From assembly GCF_014268495.2 (NCBI RefSeq), contig NZ_CP077087.1, positions 2,173,501-2,237,500 on the forward strand: a stretch of 64,000 bases of DNA. Reading direction: 5' to 3'. Position 1 is the stretch's first letter, and each line of letters opens with the position of its first letter. This document shows, piece by piece, positions 54,884-63,422 of this stretch. The translations under genes were made by a program, and so were the position numbers. Origin of the DNA: Pseudomonas monsensis (GTDB lineage: Bacteria > Pseudomonadota > Gammaproteobacteria > Pseudomonadales > Pseudomonadaceae). The notes below the pieces were generated by a model. The model was given only the letters and a program-made list of their open reading frames with translations. It did no database searches and was not told the DNA's origin.

Positions 54884-55396
54884 ATGGCGTTGAAGCCCTG
54901 CAAATCTTGCAAGCATCAAGTAGATACCTCAGCAAAAACTTGCCCAAATTGTGGTGTAGCAAACCCTGGCGTGACAAAGGGGCAAACCATTGGTGGTCTT
55001 GTCATCCTTGGCATCATCGTCGCGGTGGGTTTTTCGATGTGCTCAGGTGGCGGCAAAGACGAAGCAGAACAAAAAACAGCGAAGGTTGATGAGGCTACCT
55101 GCCGCAAGGATCTTCAGTGCATGGGTGACAAGTACACCGTAGCAGCAGGTGTCTATTGCAAGGACCCTATTACGCGATTAGGTCAATACTCTGCCCGATG
55201 GACAGATGGAACGTTTGAACCAAAAATGAGCCACTTCCGCTGGCGGGACAAGGGGCAGGGAATAGTGACGTTCATCGGAGACAAGATCGAGTTTCAGAAT
55301 GGCTTCGGCGCCTACCAAAAGCATATTTATGAATGCGACTTCAGTACGCAGGACAGTAAAGTGCTGGCCGTCCGTGCTGAGCCTGGGCAGCTTTAA
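54884..55396 (+). CDS. Zinc-ribbon membrane protein, 170 residues
   Basis: An N-terminal CKSCKHQVDTSAKTCPNCG zinc ribbon, one transmembrane helix (IGGLVILGIIVAVGFSM near 37-53) and a C-terminal domain with four Cys (EATCRKDLQCMGDKYTV, VYCKDP, YECDF). AAGGAG precedes the ATG. Function unknown. Cargo or accessory gene behind the repressor. Confidence 0.7.
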   Translation: MALKPCKSCKHQVDTSAKTCPNCGVANPGVTKGQTIGGLVILGIIVAVGFSMCSGGGKDEAEQKTAKVDEATCRKDLQCMGDKYTVAAGVYCKDPITRLGQYSARWTDGTFEPKMSHFRWRDKGQGIVTFIGDKIEFQNGFGAYQKHIYECDFSTQDSKVLAVRAEPGQL

Positions 55397-55612
55397 AAGA
55401 CGCGTTTTTCGTCGGGTAAACAGTACTTACATTTCCGAAGTGGTGGTTTCAGGAGGGGTGGTCGTCTGTGCGGCGATCTCATTCAATCCGGTCTCTAGAT
55501 TTTTCATGAAGAGGCTGGTGGCACGCAAAAATATGCTGAGGATGGGTGACTCCCGGGCGATGAAGGTGGTGCGAAACCACCGCGCCCTTCACAAGGAAAT
55601 GGAGTACGCAGG

Positions 55613-55729
55613 ATGGAAAACCTTACCCCATTGGAGCATCTCTTTTTGCAGCTTCTCGCGAAGTTGGAAGATCAACAACGACAGGATGTGTTGAGGATCA
55701 TGGAGGCGCTTGTGCAGTCATCGAAGTAA
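55613..55729 (+). CDS. Small helical phage protein, 38 residues
   Basis: Reads MENLTPLEHLFLQLLAKLED and ends RIMEALVQSSK. Amphipathic, Leu-rich, without Cys. GGAG lies eight bases before the ATG. Short proteins of this pattern recur near phage regulators in Pseudomonas. 55397-55612 otherwise has a GGTGGT / ACCACC hairpin and no convincing gene. Confidence 0.45.
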   Translation: MENLTPLEHLFLQLLAKLEDQQRQDVLRIMEALVQSSK

Positions 55730-55803
55730 GCTTCAAAGAAACGGCCCCAGCGAATAGCTGGGGCTCATAGTCGAAGTGAATCTTGGGATTGAAGGGCGAG
55801 ATA

Positions 55804-57192
55804 ATGAAGGACGAAATAAATGTTTGGGACGACGATTTTATGGAGCGTGCGCCAAGCGCTAAATTTTTAACCTTATATTTGTTGGCGAATCCTCATATAA
55901 AAGTCCTGAATGTAAATTCTCCTTGGGGTGCGGGTAAGTCATTTTTTTTAAACAGATGGAGGGCCGAACTTGGAAGGGAGCATGTTTGTATATTTTTTAA
56001 TGCGTGGGAAAATGATTATTCCGCAGAGCCTTTAGTGGCGTTGATTACTTGCATAGAGCAGCAGACAATGGATGGCCTTTCATTGGGGTCGACAAGTGCA
56101 GGTAAGAACGTAATTACGACCACCACCACCTTAATGAGAAAAGCGGCGCCGTTAATCGCAAAGGGGCTGGTGAAAAAGTTTACTGGAATTGAAGTTGATG
56201 GCATTCTAGGAAAGGACGGCGATGAGCAGGCAGGGGATTTTGCTAAAGACGTTGTTGAAGATCTTATAAAAGAGCAGTCTAAAACAGAATTGCATGTTGA
56301 CGAATTTAAATCCGCAATTTTGGAGAAACTGTCCAGTGCGGCCGAAAATAACAACCTAAAAAAACCGGCTTTTATATTTATCGACGAGCTGGACAGGTGT
56401 CGGCCGACCTATGCAATTGAGCTGTTGGAAAGGGTAAAGCATTTCTTTGAATTGGAAGATTGCCGGTTTATTGTCGCTTCTGATTCCACCCAATTAGCTC
56501 ATTCGGTAAGGGCTGTTTATGGTGAGAAATTTTCTTCTGAAAGATATTTGAGTCGTTTTTTTGATGCTGAATTTAGGCTGGACAATTCCAATATATTTGG
56601 CGTAGCTAAACAGCATGGTTTTGAATATACCTGTGTGCGTCTGCACATAAGGATTTCTGGTGTCGCTGGTACGGATGGCAGAAACCAAAGAGTTGAGCCG
56701 AAAAATAACACTATTTTTGTTAAGGAAAAATCGTTTCCAGAACATGCTTTGTTATTAGTCGGTATGGCGCGATACTTTAAAGTGGAGCTTAGGGAAATGC
56801 TCCGTTACGCTCAACAGATAAAGAGCATGGCTAGTGCCCTTCCCGAGCACGAATTTCATTATTTTTGGGCTGCATATCTGATTTTCTCAAAGTCAGCTGA
56901 TGAAGACTTATATCAGGATTTAGCAAATCCTGAAAAGGCATCAGGTGCAATTGAAAGTTTTGACGATGATAAGGCTGTGCCGGTAAATTATGCGTTCCCT
57001 AGTGGTCATGAATCAATTGCAGAAGTGGCTAGATATTATGCTCGGATATTGCATGCTACTCAGGATGAGCTTAGAGGTTTGTTTAATAACTCAGAGGGGT
57101 GGCGTTTGTCAGTTATAAGTGCAGTGAGTGATCACAGAGAGATCTTCTTGTCTTATAGAAAAATAGTTGAACTTGCTCATAGAGTATCCTGA
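55804..57192 (+). CDS. KAP-family P-loop NTPase (candidate phage-defence ATPase)
   Basis: A 462-residue protein. Walker A is SPWGAGKSFFLNRW (about 39-52) and Walker B with the KAP signature is FIFIDELDRCRPTYAIELLE (about 190-209), followed by the sensor-like RFIVASDSTQLAHSV. Inserted helices between the motifs are usual for KAP ATPases. No transmembrane segment is evident. The DNA is markedly AT-rich against the phage backbone, so it was acquired separately. KAP ATPases occur in several anti-phage systems. Heads a cassette with two small genes. GGGCGAG precedes the ATG. Confidence 0.88.
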   Translation: MKDEINVWDDDFMERAPSAKFLTLYLLANPHIKVLNVNSPWGAGKSFFLNRWRAELGREHVCIFFNAWENDYSAEPLVALITCIEQQTMDGLSLGSTSAGKNVITTTTTLMRKAAPLIAKGLVKKFTGIEVDGILGKDGDEQAGDFAKDVVEDLIKEQSKTELHVDEFKSAILEKLSSAAENNNLKKPAFIFIDELDRCRPTYAIELLERVKHFFELEDCRFIVASDSTQLAHSVRAVYGEKFSSERYLSRFFDAEFRLDNSNIFGVAKQHGFEYTCVRLHIRISGVAGTDGRNQRVEPKNNTIFVKEKSFPEHALLLVGMARYFKVELREMLRYAQQIKSMASALPEHEFHYFWAAYLIFSKSADEDLYQDLANPEKASGAIESFDDDKAVPVNYAFPSGHESIAEVARYYARILHATQDELRGLFNNSEGWRLSVISAVSDHREIFLSYRKIVELAHRVS

Positions 57193-57232
57193 ATAACGAT
57201 ATACTATATTCAGATAGATAAAAGGATGAGTC

Positions 57233-57538
57233 ATGCCTAGTTCTACATTCGGTCTCGATACTGATCGCTTGGCTGAGATATTCAAGGAAACAATCAAGCA
57301 TCCTCAGTGCCCCTTCTGTGAGAGTGAGGATTGGGCTCTCCCGTTGCCGCCAGGTTCCATAGGCGTTGCTCTGCCTTGGGCAGTGGGCCAGGAATACGCA
57401 ATGGTTGGGATGCAGACGGTTATGCTGTACTGCAAAAACTGCGGTTTCGTGCGTATGCACGCATTGGAAGCTCTGGATGGGGTTTTGGTGGAAACTGACG
57501 TAATCGAAGTAGGTCCAGGGAAGGGGTCTCAGGTATGA
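57233..57538 (+). CDS. Small zinc-ribbon protein in the KAP cassette
   Basis: A 101-residue protein with two Cys pairs, HPQCPFCESEDW and YCKNCGFVRM, forming a treble-clef or ribbon zinc site. Start after AAGGATGAGTC. It follows the KAP gene by 40 bases and overlaps the next gene by four, so all three are probably one transcript. Role unknown. Confidence 0.72.
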   Translation: MPSSTFGLDTDRLAEIFKETIKHPQCPFCESEDWALPLPPGSIGVALPWAVGQEYAMVGMQTVMLYCKNCGFVRMHALEALDGVLVETDVIEVGPGKGSQV

Positions 57539-57849
57539 CGGCGCCTTTTGAGCTGGTCAGTCTCAAAGACCGATTCCCTAATCGTTTCCCGGGTGACAGA
57601 CGTGGTCGGGGAGATGATAATGGCAGCAGCACACCACCGGGACCACCGGGAGATAACCAAATGGAAGCACGCGTAGCGAAACTTGAAACGCACGTCGAAT
57701 ACATCCGACGTGATCTTGATGCTGTGCGTATAGACGTACACGAGCATCGCAAAGAGACCCGTGCAGATTTTCGTATCCTGTTCGGTGCATTGATCACCAC
57801 TGCTCTGGGCTTGGCCGCGCTTATGGCAAAAGGCTTTGGTTGGGTATAG
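57535..57849 (+). CDS. Coiled-coil protein with C-terminal membrane helix
   Basis: A 104-residue protein: Pro/Gly-rich head, coiled coil (MEARVAKLETHVEYIRRDLD) and one C-terminal helix (ILFGALITTALGLAALMAKG). Resembles the XhlA/holin-adjacent small proteins seen in phages and in pairs with zinc-ribbon proteins. ATGA overlap with the previous gene and a terminator behind it, closing the KAP operon. Confidence 0.72.
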   Translation: MTAPFELVSLKDRFPNRFPGDRRGRGDDNGSSTPPGPPGDNQMEARVAKLETHVEYIRRDLDAVRIDVHEHRKETRADFRILFGALITTALGLAALMAKGFGWV

Positions 57850-57863
57850 CGGTATCAAGTTGC

Positions 57864-57894
57864 CAAAAAAACCGGCCTAGTGCCGGTTTTTTTC
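57864..57894 (+). terminator. Terminator of the KAP operon
   Basis: ACCGGC / GCCGGT stem, five-base loop, with a run of T after and A before. Confidence 0.88.
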
Positions 57895-58043
57895 GTAGTG
57901 GCTCAAGAAAACTGATTATCTGTCGACAGCTTCAGAGAGGGAGGCTAATTCCGAGACAGGCAGTATCGAACGCATTGCTGCGATCGTACAAAGTCAAAGC
58001 GTAAAGCCTCAGATGCTAATCGACTAATGGAAGGTAAGTATTT

Positions 58044-58487
58044 TTGGACGTTGATCAAGAAACCAAAGCAGCAAAACGGTTGAAAATGTGGGGTCTGCTT
58101 ATTGCGGTAGTGAGCCTGGTATTTGTGACGGTCTCGTTTCTGCTGTCGCTCTTCGGCTACGCTGAATTTCACGGGATGAATTGGCTCAAGAATCTCGTCG
58201 GTACCGTCTATTCTCATACACAATTTCCTGTGCTGAGCTCTATCTGGGAATTGGCTGCACAGGCGGATTTGAATGAACCTTTGTCGTTGAACAATCTTTG
58301 GTTCTTCGGTGAGATTCTGGTTGGTCTAGTCGGTGCCGGGATGGTTGCCACGGCTAACAAGACCCTAGCGGACATTGCCCAAGCCGACCACGACGCCACG
58401 CAAGAGCGTAGGAAGGAACAGAAAAAGAAACAACAGGAAGACAAGCTGAAAGAACAACAGCGCGCGAAAGACAAAGACCTATCCTGA
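58044..58487 (+). CDS. Membrane protein with charged C-terminal tail
   Basis: A 147-residue protein starting at TTG after GGAAGG. One strong helix (LLIAVVSLVFVTVSFLLSLF), a second weaker one (FFGEILVGLVGAGMVATANK) and a highly charged Lys/Gln/Glu tail. No family recognised. It lies between the KAP operon and the D-gene remnant, so it is cargo. A weak GCCCGGC / GCCGGGC hairpin follows. Confidence 0.65.
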   Translation: MDVDQETKAAKRLKMWGLLIAVVSLVFVTVSFLLSLFGYAEFHGMNWLKNLVGTVYSHTQFPVLSSIWELAAQADLNEPLSLNNLWFFGEILVGLVGAGMVATANKTLADIAQADHDATQERRKEQKKKQQEDKLKEQQRAKDKDLS

Positions 58488-58520
58488 CTTTTGAACAAAT
58501 TCGCCCGGCTTATGCCGGGC

Positions 58521-59425
58521 TTATTCATTCTCCGATTGCATTCGCTTCCACTCTCTATCCACCGCCCGTTTCGCTGTTTTTTCCGTGGCGTACAACCACC
58601 GCAATCTCCGTGGCTTGCTCTGATCACCAGCCGCCACCGTCTTTTCCTTCCCGGTCTTCTTGTCGCGGTAGTACGCGATGATCCCCGTGAAGTCACCCTT
58701 GTTCTCTTCCGCCAGGTCTTCAACAGTGTCTTCGGGAAGCTTGCTCTCAAGCTCCAAGCTGACGGTGTAACCGTTATCCGCGCTGAACGTGTGTTGCACA
58801 TTCCCGCCGTACCAGATGATTTCGTCTATCTCAGGCTTCACACCTTCCAACGTATAGGTCAGCTCAGGTATCAGATCCGGCCTGCCCATGGCCAGGGTAT
58901 AGCTGAGCGTCGCGCTGCCACATTGTAGGCGGTTGAACTCGGCCCGCGCGGCGCGCAGGGCAGACTGGCGGTCGCTGTAGGTGTGTCGCAGATCCTTCAG
59001 GTTCTCGCCACCGCCGGCGATGGCTTCCTGTTTCTTGACGCTGTTCACGTCGTAGAAGTAGGCACGCACGCCGTCGTAGCTATCGCGGTCAGCTTGCAGG
59101 TAGCGGTGCTGATCGCCATCGGCGCGGGTAAGCGTGATGTGGGGTAGCTCGGCGCCGCTGGCGGTCTTGCCACCGCCGGCGGTCAGGCACAGCAGGCAAC
59201 CGGCTTTGACAGTGACCACGGCGTCGAACTCTTCGCCGACACGGCTGATCGGGTTGGCGTCGGATTCATTGGCCTGGTCCAGTTGCAGGATGGGCAAGCC
59301 GTCGAGGGCGCCGGCGACGGTTGCGGTCAGGCCGTTGCCCAGTGCGATATCTCCCAACACGTCTCCGAGCGTGGTGTTGCTCCAGCTACGTTCGCGCTTG
59401 GTCTTCAGGCCCTTGCGCAGGTCAG
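58521..59425 (-). pseudogene. Phage tail protein D (P2 gpD-like), N-terminus deleted
   Basis: The frame is open from the deletion junction near 59425 (DLRKGLKTKRERSWSNTTLG) to a normal end about 300 codons on. It includes ALDGLPILQLDQANESDANP and the gpD end domain (YATEKTAKRAVDREWKRM). The first 100 or so residues are gone, replaced at the junction by terminase DNA on the other strand. Internal GTG codons could give a shorter product of unknown value. Confidence 0.85.
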
Positions 59426-59740
59426 CTGGTGCGCCAGTTCTTCCCTGCGGTGACCACCTTCAGCTACTCGCCCGAAGTCAAAACCCGCCTGGTACTCAAG
59501 GCCTACGACGTGATCCACAAGGGCCGGCTCGAATTCGATGCCGGCTGGACGGACATGGCCCAGTCGCTGATGGCGATCCGCAAGACCATCACTGCGGGCG
59601 GACGCCAATACACCTACACCGCCGGCCGCAACGACAATACCGGCCACGCCGACTTTGCTTGGGCACTCTTTCACGCATTGCACCACGAACCGCTTGAGGG
59701 GCAGACCACTGCCAATACCGGGCGCATGGAGATTTACTGA
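59424..59740 (+). pseudogene. Phage terminase large subunit (P2 gpP-like), C-terminal remnant
   Basis: Reads RQFFPAVTTFSYSPEVKTRL through RLEFDAGWTDMAQSLMAIRK and GHADFAWALFHALHHEPLEG, the nuclease-half ending of P2-type terminases. No start codon or ATPase half. The stop overlaps the portal start in TGATG, the native arrangement. Confidence 0.85.
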
Positions 59741-60756
59741 TGACCGAGCAAATGGCCAACCAGACGTTACCCGCCACCATATCTACCACCGGCGCGGGAA
59801 CGCAGGTGTTTTCCTTCGGCGAGCCGACGCCGGTGCTGGGTGGTCGGGAGGTTTTCGATTACCTGGAGTGCTGGTTTAACGGGCGGTGGTATGAGCCGCC
59901 GCTGTCGTTGGATGGACTAACCCGGTCGGTGGGGGCGAGCGTGCATCTGCACTCAGGGCTGATGTTCAAGCGCAACTTGTTGAGCAAGACGTTTATCCCG
60001 CATCCGCTGCTTTCGCGGGCTTCGTTTGAGCAGTTTGCGTTGGACTTCTTGTGCTTGGGCAATGGTTACCTTGAAGGGCGGCGTTCGCGGTTGGGTGGGG
60101 TGCGCAAACTGGAAACACCGTTGGCCAAATACATGTGTGCGGGGCCGGACGGGCAGTTTTACCAGGTGCGCGGGTGGAAGGATGAACACGCGTTTGAACC
60201 GGACAGTATTTTTCACCTGCGTGAGGCAGATCTGCATCAGGATATTTATGGGTTGCCGGAGTGGATTAGTGCTTTGCAGTCAGCGTTGCTGAACGAGGCT
60301 GCAACCTTGTTCCGGCGCAAGTACTACGAGAACGGGAGCCATGCCGGTTTCATCTTGTACATGACAGACGCGGCGCAGACTGAGGCCGACATCGATGCGC
60401 TACGCAAGGCGCTGAAGGAATCGAAGGGGCCGGGGAATTTTCGGAGTCTGTTTGTCTACTCGCCGACCGGCAAGAAGGACGGGATCCAGCTGATACCGGT
60501 GAGCGAGGTGGCGGCGAAGGATGAATTCAACTCGATCAAGAACCAGACGCGGGATGACGTATTGGTAAGCCTGCGTATTCCGCCGCAGTTGATGGGCATC
60601 GTTCCGCAGAACGCGGGTGGGTTTGGGTCTGTCAAGGACGCTACAGACGCTACAGACGCTCGGATCGCTAATGAGTTGGAGCCAATTCAGGCACGTCTTG
60701 AGCAGGTTAATGAATGGGTCGGAAAAAAGGTGATTACCTTTCGAGTGAATTTTTAA
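59740..60756 (+). CDS. Phage portal protein (P2 gpQ-like)
   Basis: A 338-residue portal protein, near full length. Motifs: FSFGEPTPVLGGREVFDYLE, YLEGRRSRLGGVRKLETPLA, RRKYYENGSHAGFILYMTD and the SLRIPPQLMGIVPQNAGGFG stretch. After it the usual text is altered by a tandem nine-base repeat (GACGCTACA, 60637-60660) that inserts DATDATDA, so the C-terminus may be mutated. The only whole structural gene left. Confidence 0.88.
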   Translation: MTEQMANQTLPATISTTGAGTQVFSFGEPTPVLGGREVFDYLECWFNGRWYEPPLSLDGLTRSVGASVHLHSGLMFKRNLLSKTFIPHPLLSRASFEQFALDFLCLGNGYLEGRRSRLGGVRKLETPLAKYMCAGPDGQFYQVRGWKDEHAFEPDSIFHLREADLHQDIYGLPEWISALQSALLNEAATLFRRKYYENGSHAGFILYMTDAAQTEADIDALRKALKESKGPGNFRSLFVYSPTGKKDGIQLIPVSEVAAKDEFNSIKNQTRDDVLVSLRIPPQLMGIVPQNAGGFGSVKDATDATDARIANELEPIQARLEQVNEWVGKKVITFRVNF

Positions 60757-60931
60757 ATTTTCTATTTGCCGTAAGTGGTGATTGTATTTTTTGTAGACTT
60801 AATGATGGCGAAGTAATATCTTTGAGCTAAAGTCACTGTTTTATCTGCCCATTGGAATGGCAGGGTTGCGACAGGGAGATCTACAGCTTGTTGCTGAAGA
60901 TTATTACTGTTAGATATTAGAGTTGATATGT

Positions 60932-62368
60932 ATGCATGTATCTAAATATTATAATTTGGGTAGAAAGCAATCTGAGTTGGATTTTGTTGATGTAAGGTTG
61001 GATACGGATGTCCCCGTATTTCTTGATCCTACAGCAATTAAATCACTTGAGTCACCTTGGGGTAACGAACTTTCGTCGCTGCTTCAAAGTTTCTTTGAAA
61101 CTGTGTTAAATCACATAAAAAATGGCAAGCACAAAGCGGCTCAAGCATTGTTGGCGTCTCTCAGCGAACGCAATGAGTTTCACTTGGGATACTCGAGTGG
61201 GAAATCTCAAGGTCATGCGTTTGGGACCAAGTCTGCAGAAAGTGTTTGGGGAGCACTCTTTAAAAGTAATGCCTCATTAACAGGGTTGTTAGAGGATCTG
61301 GAAGACACATGTCTACTGATTGAAGGGATTGGTTCGGACATGATTTCTGATGCGGTAAGCAATATTTTACGTGGTCCGCTAATAAAGTATACGCAGGATA
61401 TGTGTGTCTATTATGGCATTCCAATGACTGCGGGTGTTGTGTCAGGCCCCCTATGGAACCCGCTTAAAGGAATATGGGACAATGATTTTGTTACGCTTCC
61501 TGTTGCTGGTAAATATGGGAAAGTGATCTTTGTTCCTAAGCTTTTAGTAAGACAAAAATTATCATACCGGGTAGATGAATATTATAGACATTTTTTACTG
61601 CCGGAGATGCAGCTCTCGGAGCTGAAAGCGCAAACACCGCTTGTCGAAGTTTTGAAGGATGGCAGCCGCCGAGTAACAAAAAAAGCTCTGATGGGGAAAT
61701 ATGGTAAGGATAAGTTGGCTGTTGTAAATATGACAATAAGGCATCCGCATGCTTTAGAAGATTATCGTATTGCTAAGAGAGATAAAACCCCTTTGCCTCT
61801 TAGTCATGAAGATATTGCGGATATTGAAAAGGTGGATAAGCCAGATTGGGATTTGTTAAAAAAAGAGTTATTGGCCATTCCTCCAGGTAATGATGCTGCA
61901 AGTGCTTATGAAAATGTTATAGAGAAAATATTTTCGGCGCTATTTTACCCGTCTCTGTGTAACCCAAAAAAACAACATAATATTCATGATGGTCGAAAAC
62001 GAATAGATATCACATACACAAACGAAGCGAAAAGTGGTTTTTTCTATTGGATAGGTACCCACTATCCCTCGTCACTGATTTTTGTCGAGTGCAAAAATTA
62101 TGGGAAAGAGGTTGGCAATCCAGAGGTAGATCAACTCTCTGGAAGATTTTCACCTCGTCGAGGCACTGTGGGAATACTAACTTGTAGGAATATTCAGGAC
62201 AAAGTTCGTTTGACTGCTAGGTGCAAAGATACAGCACGAGATTCCAGAGGATATATCTTAGTGTTGGATGATCATGACGTCCTCGCTTTATTGGATGAGC
62301 GAAATAAAGTCGACGGTCTACTAGCGTACGAACTACTTCGCAATAAGTTCATGGAGCTGATTAACTAG
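60932..62368 (+). CDS. PD-(D/E)XK-like nuclease, candidate defence or toxin cargo
   Basis: A 478-residue protein, ATG at 60932 (MHVSKYYNLGRKQSELDFVD). Residues 1-310 are unrecognised. Residues about 325-415 carry a restriction-endonuclease-like core: Glu327, Asp359 in GRKRIDITY, Glu386-x-Lys388 in LIFVECKNYGKEV and a Gln at 401 (VDQLSGRF). DNA is strongly AT-rich compared with the phage. It sits alone between the portal gene and the cos-like site, the position of the ctx cytotoxin gene in phage phiCTX. Confidence 0.78.
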   Translation: MHVSKYYNLGRKQSELDFVDVRLDTDVPVFLDPTAIKSLESPWGNELSSLLQSFFETVLNHIKNGKHKAAQALLASLSERNEFHLGYSSGKSQGHAFGTKSAESVWGALFKSNASLTGLLEDLEDTCLLIEGIGSDMISDAVSNILRGPLIKYTQDMCVYYGIPMTAGVVSGPLWNPLKGIWDNDFVTLPVAGKYGKVIFVPKLLVRQKLSYRVDEYYRHFLLPEMQLSELKAQTPLVEVLKDGSRRVTKKALMGKYGKDKLAVVNMTIRHPHALEDYRIAKRDKTPLPLSHEDIADIEKVDKPDWDLLKKELLAIPPGNDAASAYENVIEKIFSALFYPSLCNPKKQHNIHDGRKRIDITYTNEAKSGFFYWIGTHYPSSLIFVECKNYGKEVGNPEVDQLSGRFSPRRGTVGILTCRNIQDKVRLTARCKDTARDSRGYILVLDDHDVLALLDERNKVDGLLAYELLRNKFMELIN

Positions 62369-62482
62369 TTTTTTGAGGAGTATGTTGTGAAGGGTATGAG
62401 CCTCTCTTAATCGGATTCATCTCAACTGTCTCCGTTTCCTGTAAGGATTGATTCAGTCAAAGGTGGGCAGAATTGGCGCGCG

Positions 62483-62503
62483 CCGTCGTCCCCCCACCTC
62501 GCC
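62483..62503 (-). other. Candidate phage cos site
   Basis: The minus strand reads GGCGAGGTGGGG then GGACGACGG. From memory, P2 cohesive ends begin GGCGAGGCGGGG. GC-rich in an AT-rich setting and next to attR as in phiCTX. 62369-62482 and 62504-62847 otherwise hold hairpins but no gene that I can support. Confidence 0.55.
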
Positions 62504-62847
62504 TGCGGGCTAAATGGGTCTTTTTTTCCGCAGCCCTGCGATGCGCTGAGCGCAGCCACGGCTGGGCTTTGTAATACTGAATGAATGAGACAAAAAGCCT
62601 GCGAATCCCTGCGAAGGGTAGGGCACCCCGATGCATTTTCCTGGCTCGTTTGTTCGTCAGACATGAGGCACCGTCAGGCGCTGATTTTCAGGAGCGGAGT
62701 CGGGAAAAAGTAATGTGGTAATTCGGATATCGGTATACCGCTGAAAGCCCCGTATTCCTTGGCTTTGCGGGATTACTTCAGAAAGTAGTTTTGAGTAATG
62801 AAAAAGGTGATTTGAACGTAAGTGATTGATTTGTAAGGGGTGAATAA

Positions 62848-63087
62848 ATGGAAAAATTACTTCCTCAAAAGGTAATTACCTTACCTCTACATTACTTAAA
62901 AATTACCTTGGGCCGATCCCTTGCAGGCCAGTTAAATCAAGGCTCTCAGTCCGGTCGGATGATCAAGTTGCCGAAATTACCTTTTTCCGATGCCGTTCCC
63001 GAAAAAACGGATATCCCTCTATGGCCCTTTGCGTGTTCGACTTCCGCGCAAACTCATGGGACCACCATGGTAACGCTTGCGCACTAA
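62848..63087 (+). CDS. Doubtful small reading frame over AATTACC repeats
   Basis: AAGGGGTG precedes an ATG opening 79 codons (MEKLLPQKVITLPLHYLKIT). The product resembles nothing known, and four copies of AATTAC(C/T)T(T/C) run through its first half, so the DNA may instead be the integrase arm-site region of attP. Confidence 0.25.
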   Translation: MEKLLPQKVITLPLHYLKITLGRSLAGQLNQGSQSGRMIKLPKLPFSDAVPEKTDIPLWPFACSTSAQTHGTTMVTLAH

Positions 63088-63148
63088 CTATCGGCCTGAA
63101 CCCCTTATAAACCGCGCCCTGACTTCGCGAAAATCGCAATCGGGCGGT

Positions 63149-63175
63149 TTCGAATCTCTCCTTCACCGCCAAATT
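63149..63175. other. attR of the phiCTX-like prophage
   Basis: Perfect copy of the 27 bases at 52021-52047, the 3' end of tRNA-Ser, with no tRNA 5' half before it. Confidence 0.92.
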
Positions 63176-63183
63176 CGATTCTC

Positions 63184-63226
63184 AAGAAACCCCGATCTCG
63201 AAAGAGGTCGGGGTTTCTTGTTTTTC
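63184..63226 (+). terminator. Original terminator of tRNA-Ser, now behind attR
   Basis: AAGAAACCCCGATCT / AGGTCGGGGTTTCTT stem followed by GTTTTT. Probably the native end of the tRNA transcript before integration. 63227-63422 shows no further gene. Confidence 0.85.
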
Positions 63227-63422
63227 GCACCTGAATAGCCCTGGGCTTCTGTCTAAGCATCCGCGAGACCGCAGGTCGTCGCTCTACGCCCTATCGGCGC
63301 AGGCCGATCACGGGCCGCTTTCGTTGAATAATTTAACCAAGCAGTTAAAATCGGCACACGAATGGCTCTGCGTTACGCGCTGCATCGAAGGGTCGAGATT
63401 GGCATTACTGAGGTAGAAAGTA

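Larger units (their letters stand above)
52021..63175. mobile_element. Defective phiCTX/P2-type prophage in tRNA-Ser (about 11 kb)
   Basis: Bounded by a perfect 27-base tRNA repeat. Contains, left to right: integrase remnant, early genes (a 137-residue protein, Ogr/Delta, CII-like, Cox-like), CI-type repressor, cargo operon with a KAP NTPase, C-terminal piece of tail protein D, C-terminal piece of the terminase, whole portal gene, a nuclease-like cargo gene, a cos-like sequence and attR. phiCTX is known to use the same tRNA-Ser(GGA) and to carry its toxin gene beside cos and attP. Deletions removed replication, capsid and tail genes. Confidence 0.9.

Noticed and set aside
55299..55694. Plus-strand frame overlapping the end of the 170-residue zinc-ribbon gene
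   Set aside because: Its first third is the neighbour in another frame, no ribosome site is seen, and a better small gene (55613-55729) uses the distal part.
62422..62664. 80-codon minus frame over the cos-like region
   Set aside because: No ribosome site, covers a GC-rich structured segment better explained as packaging DNA.
63140..63175. A second tRNA-Ser gene
   Set aside because: Only the 3' part matches; no acceptor 5' strand, D arm or anticodon arm precedes it. It is attR.
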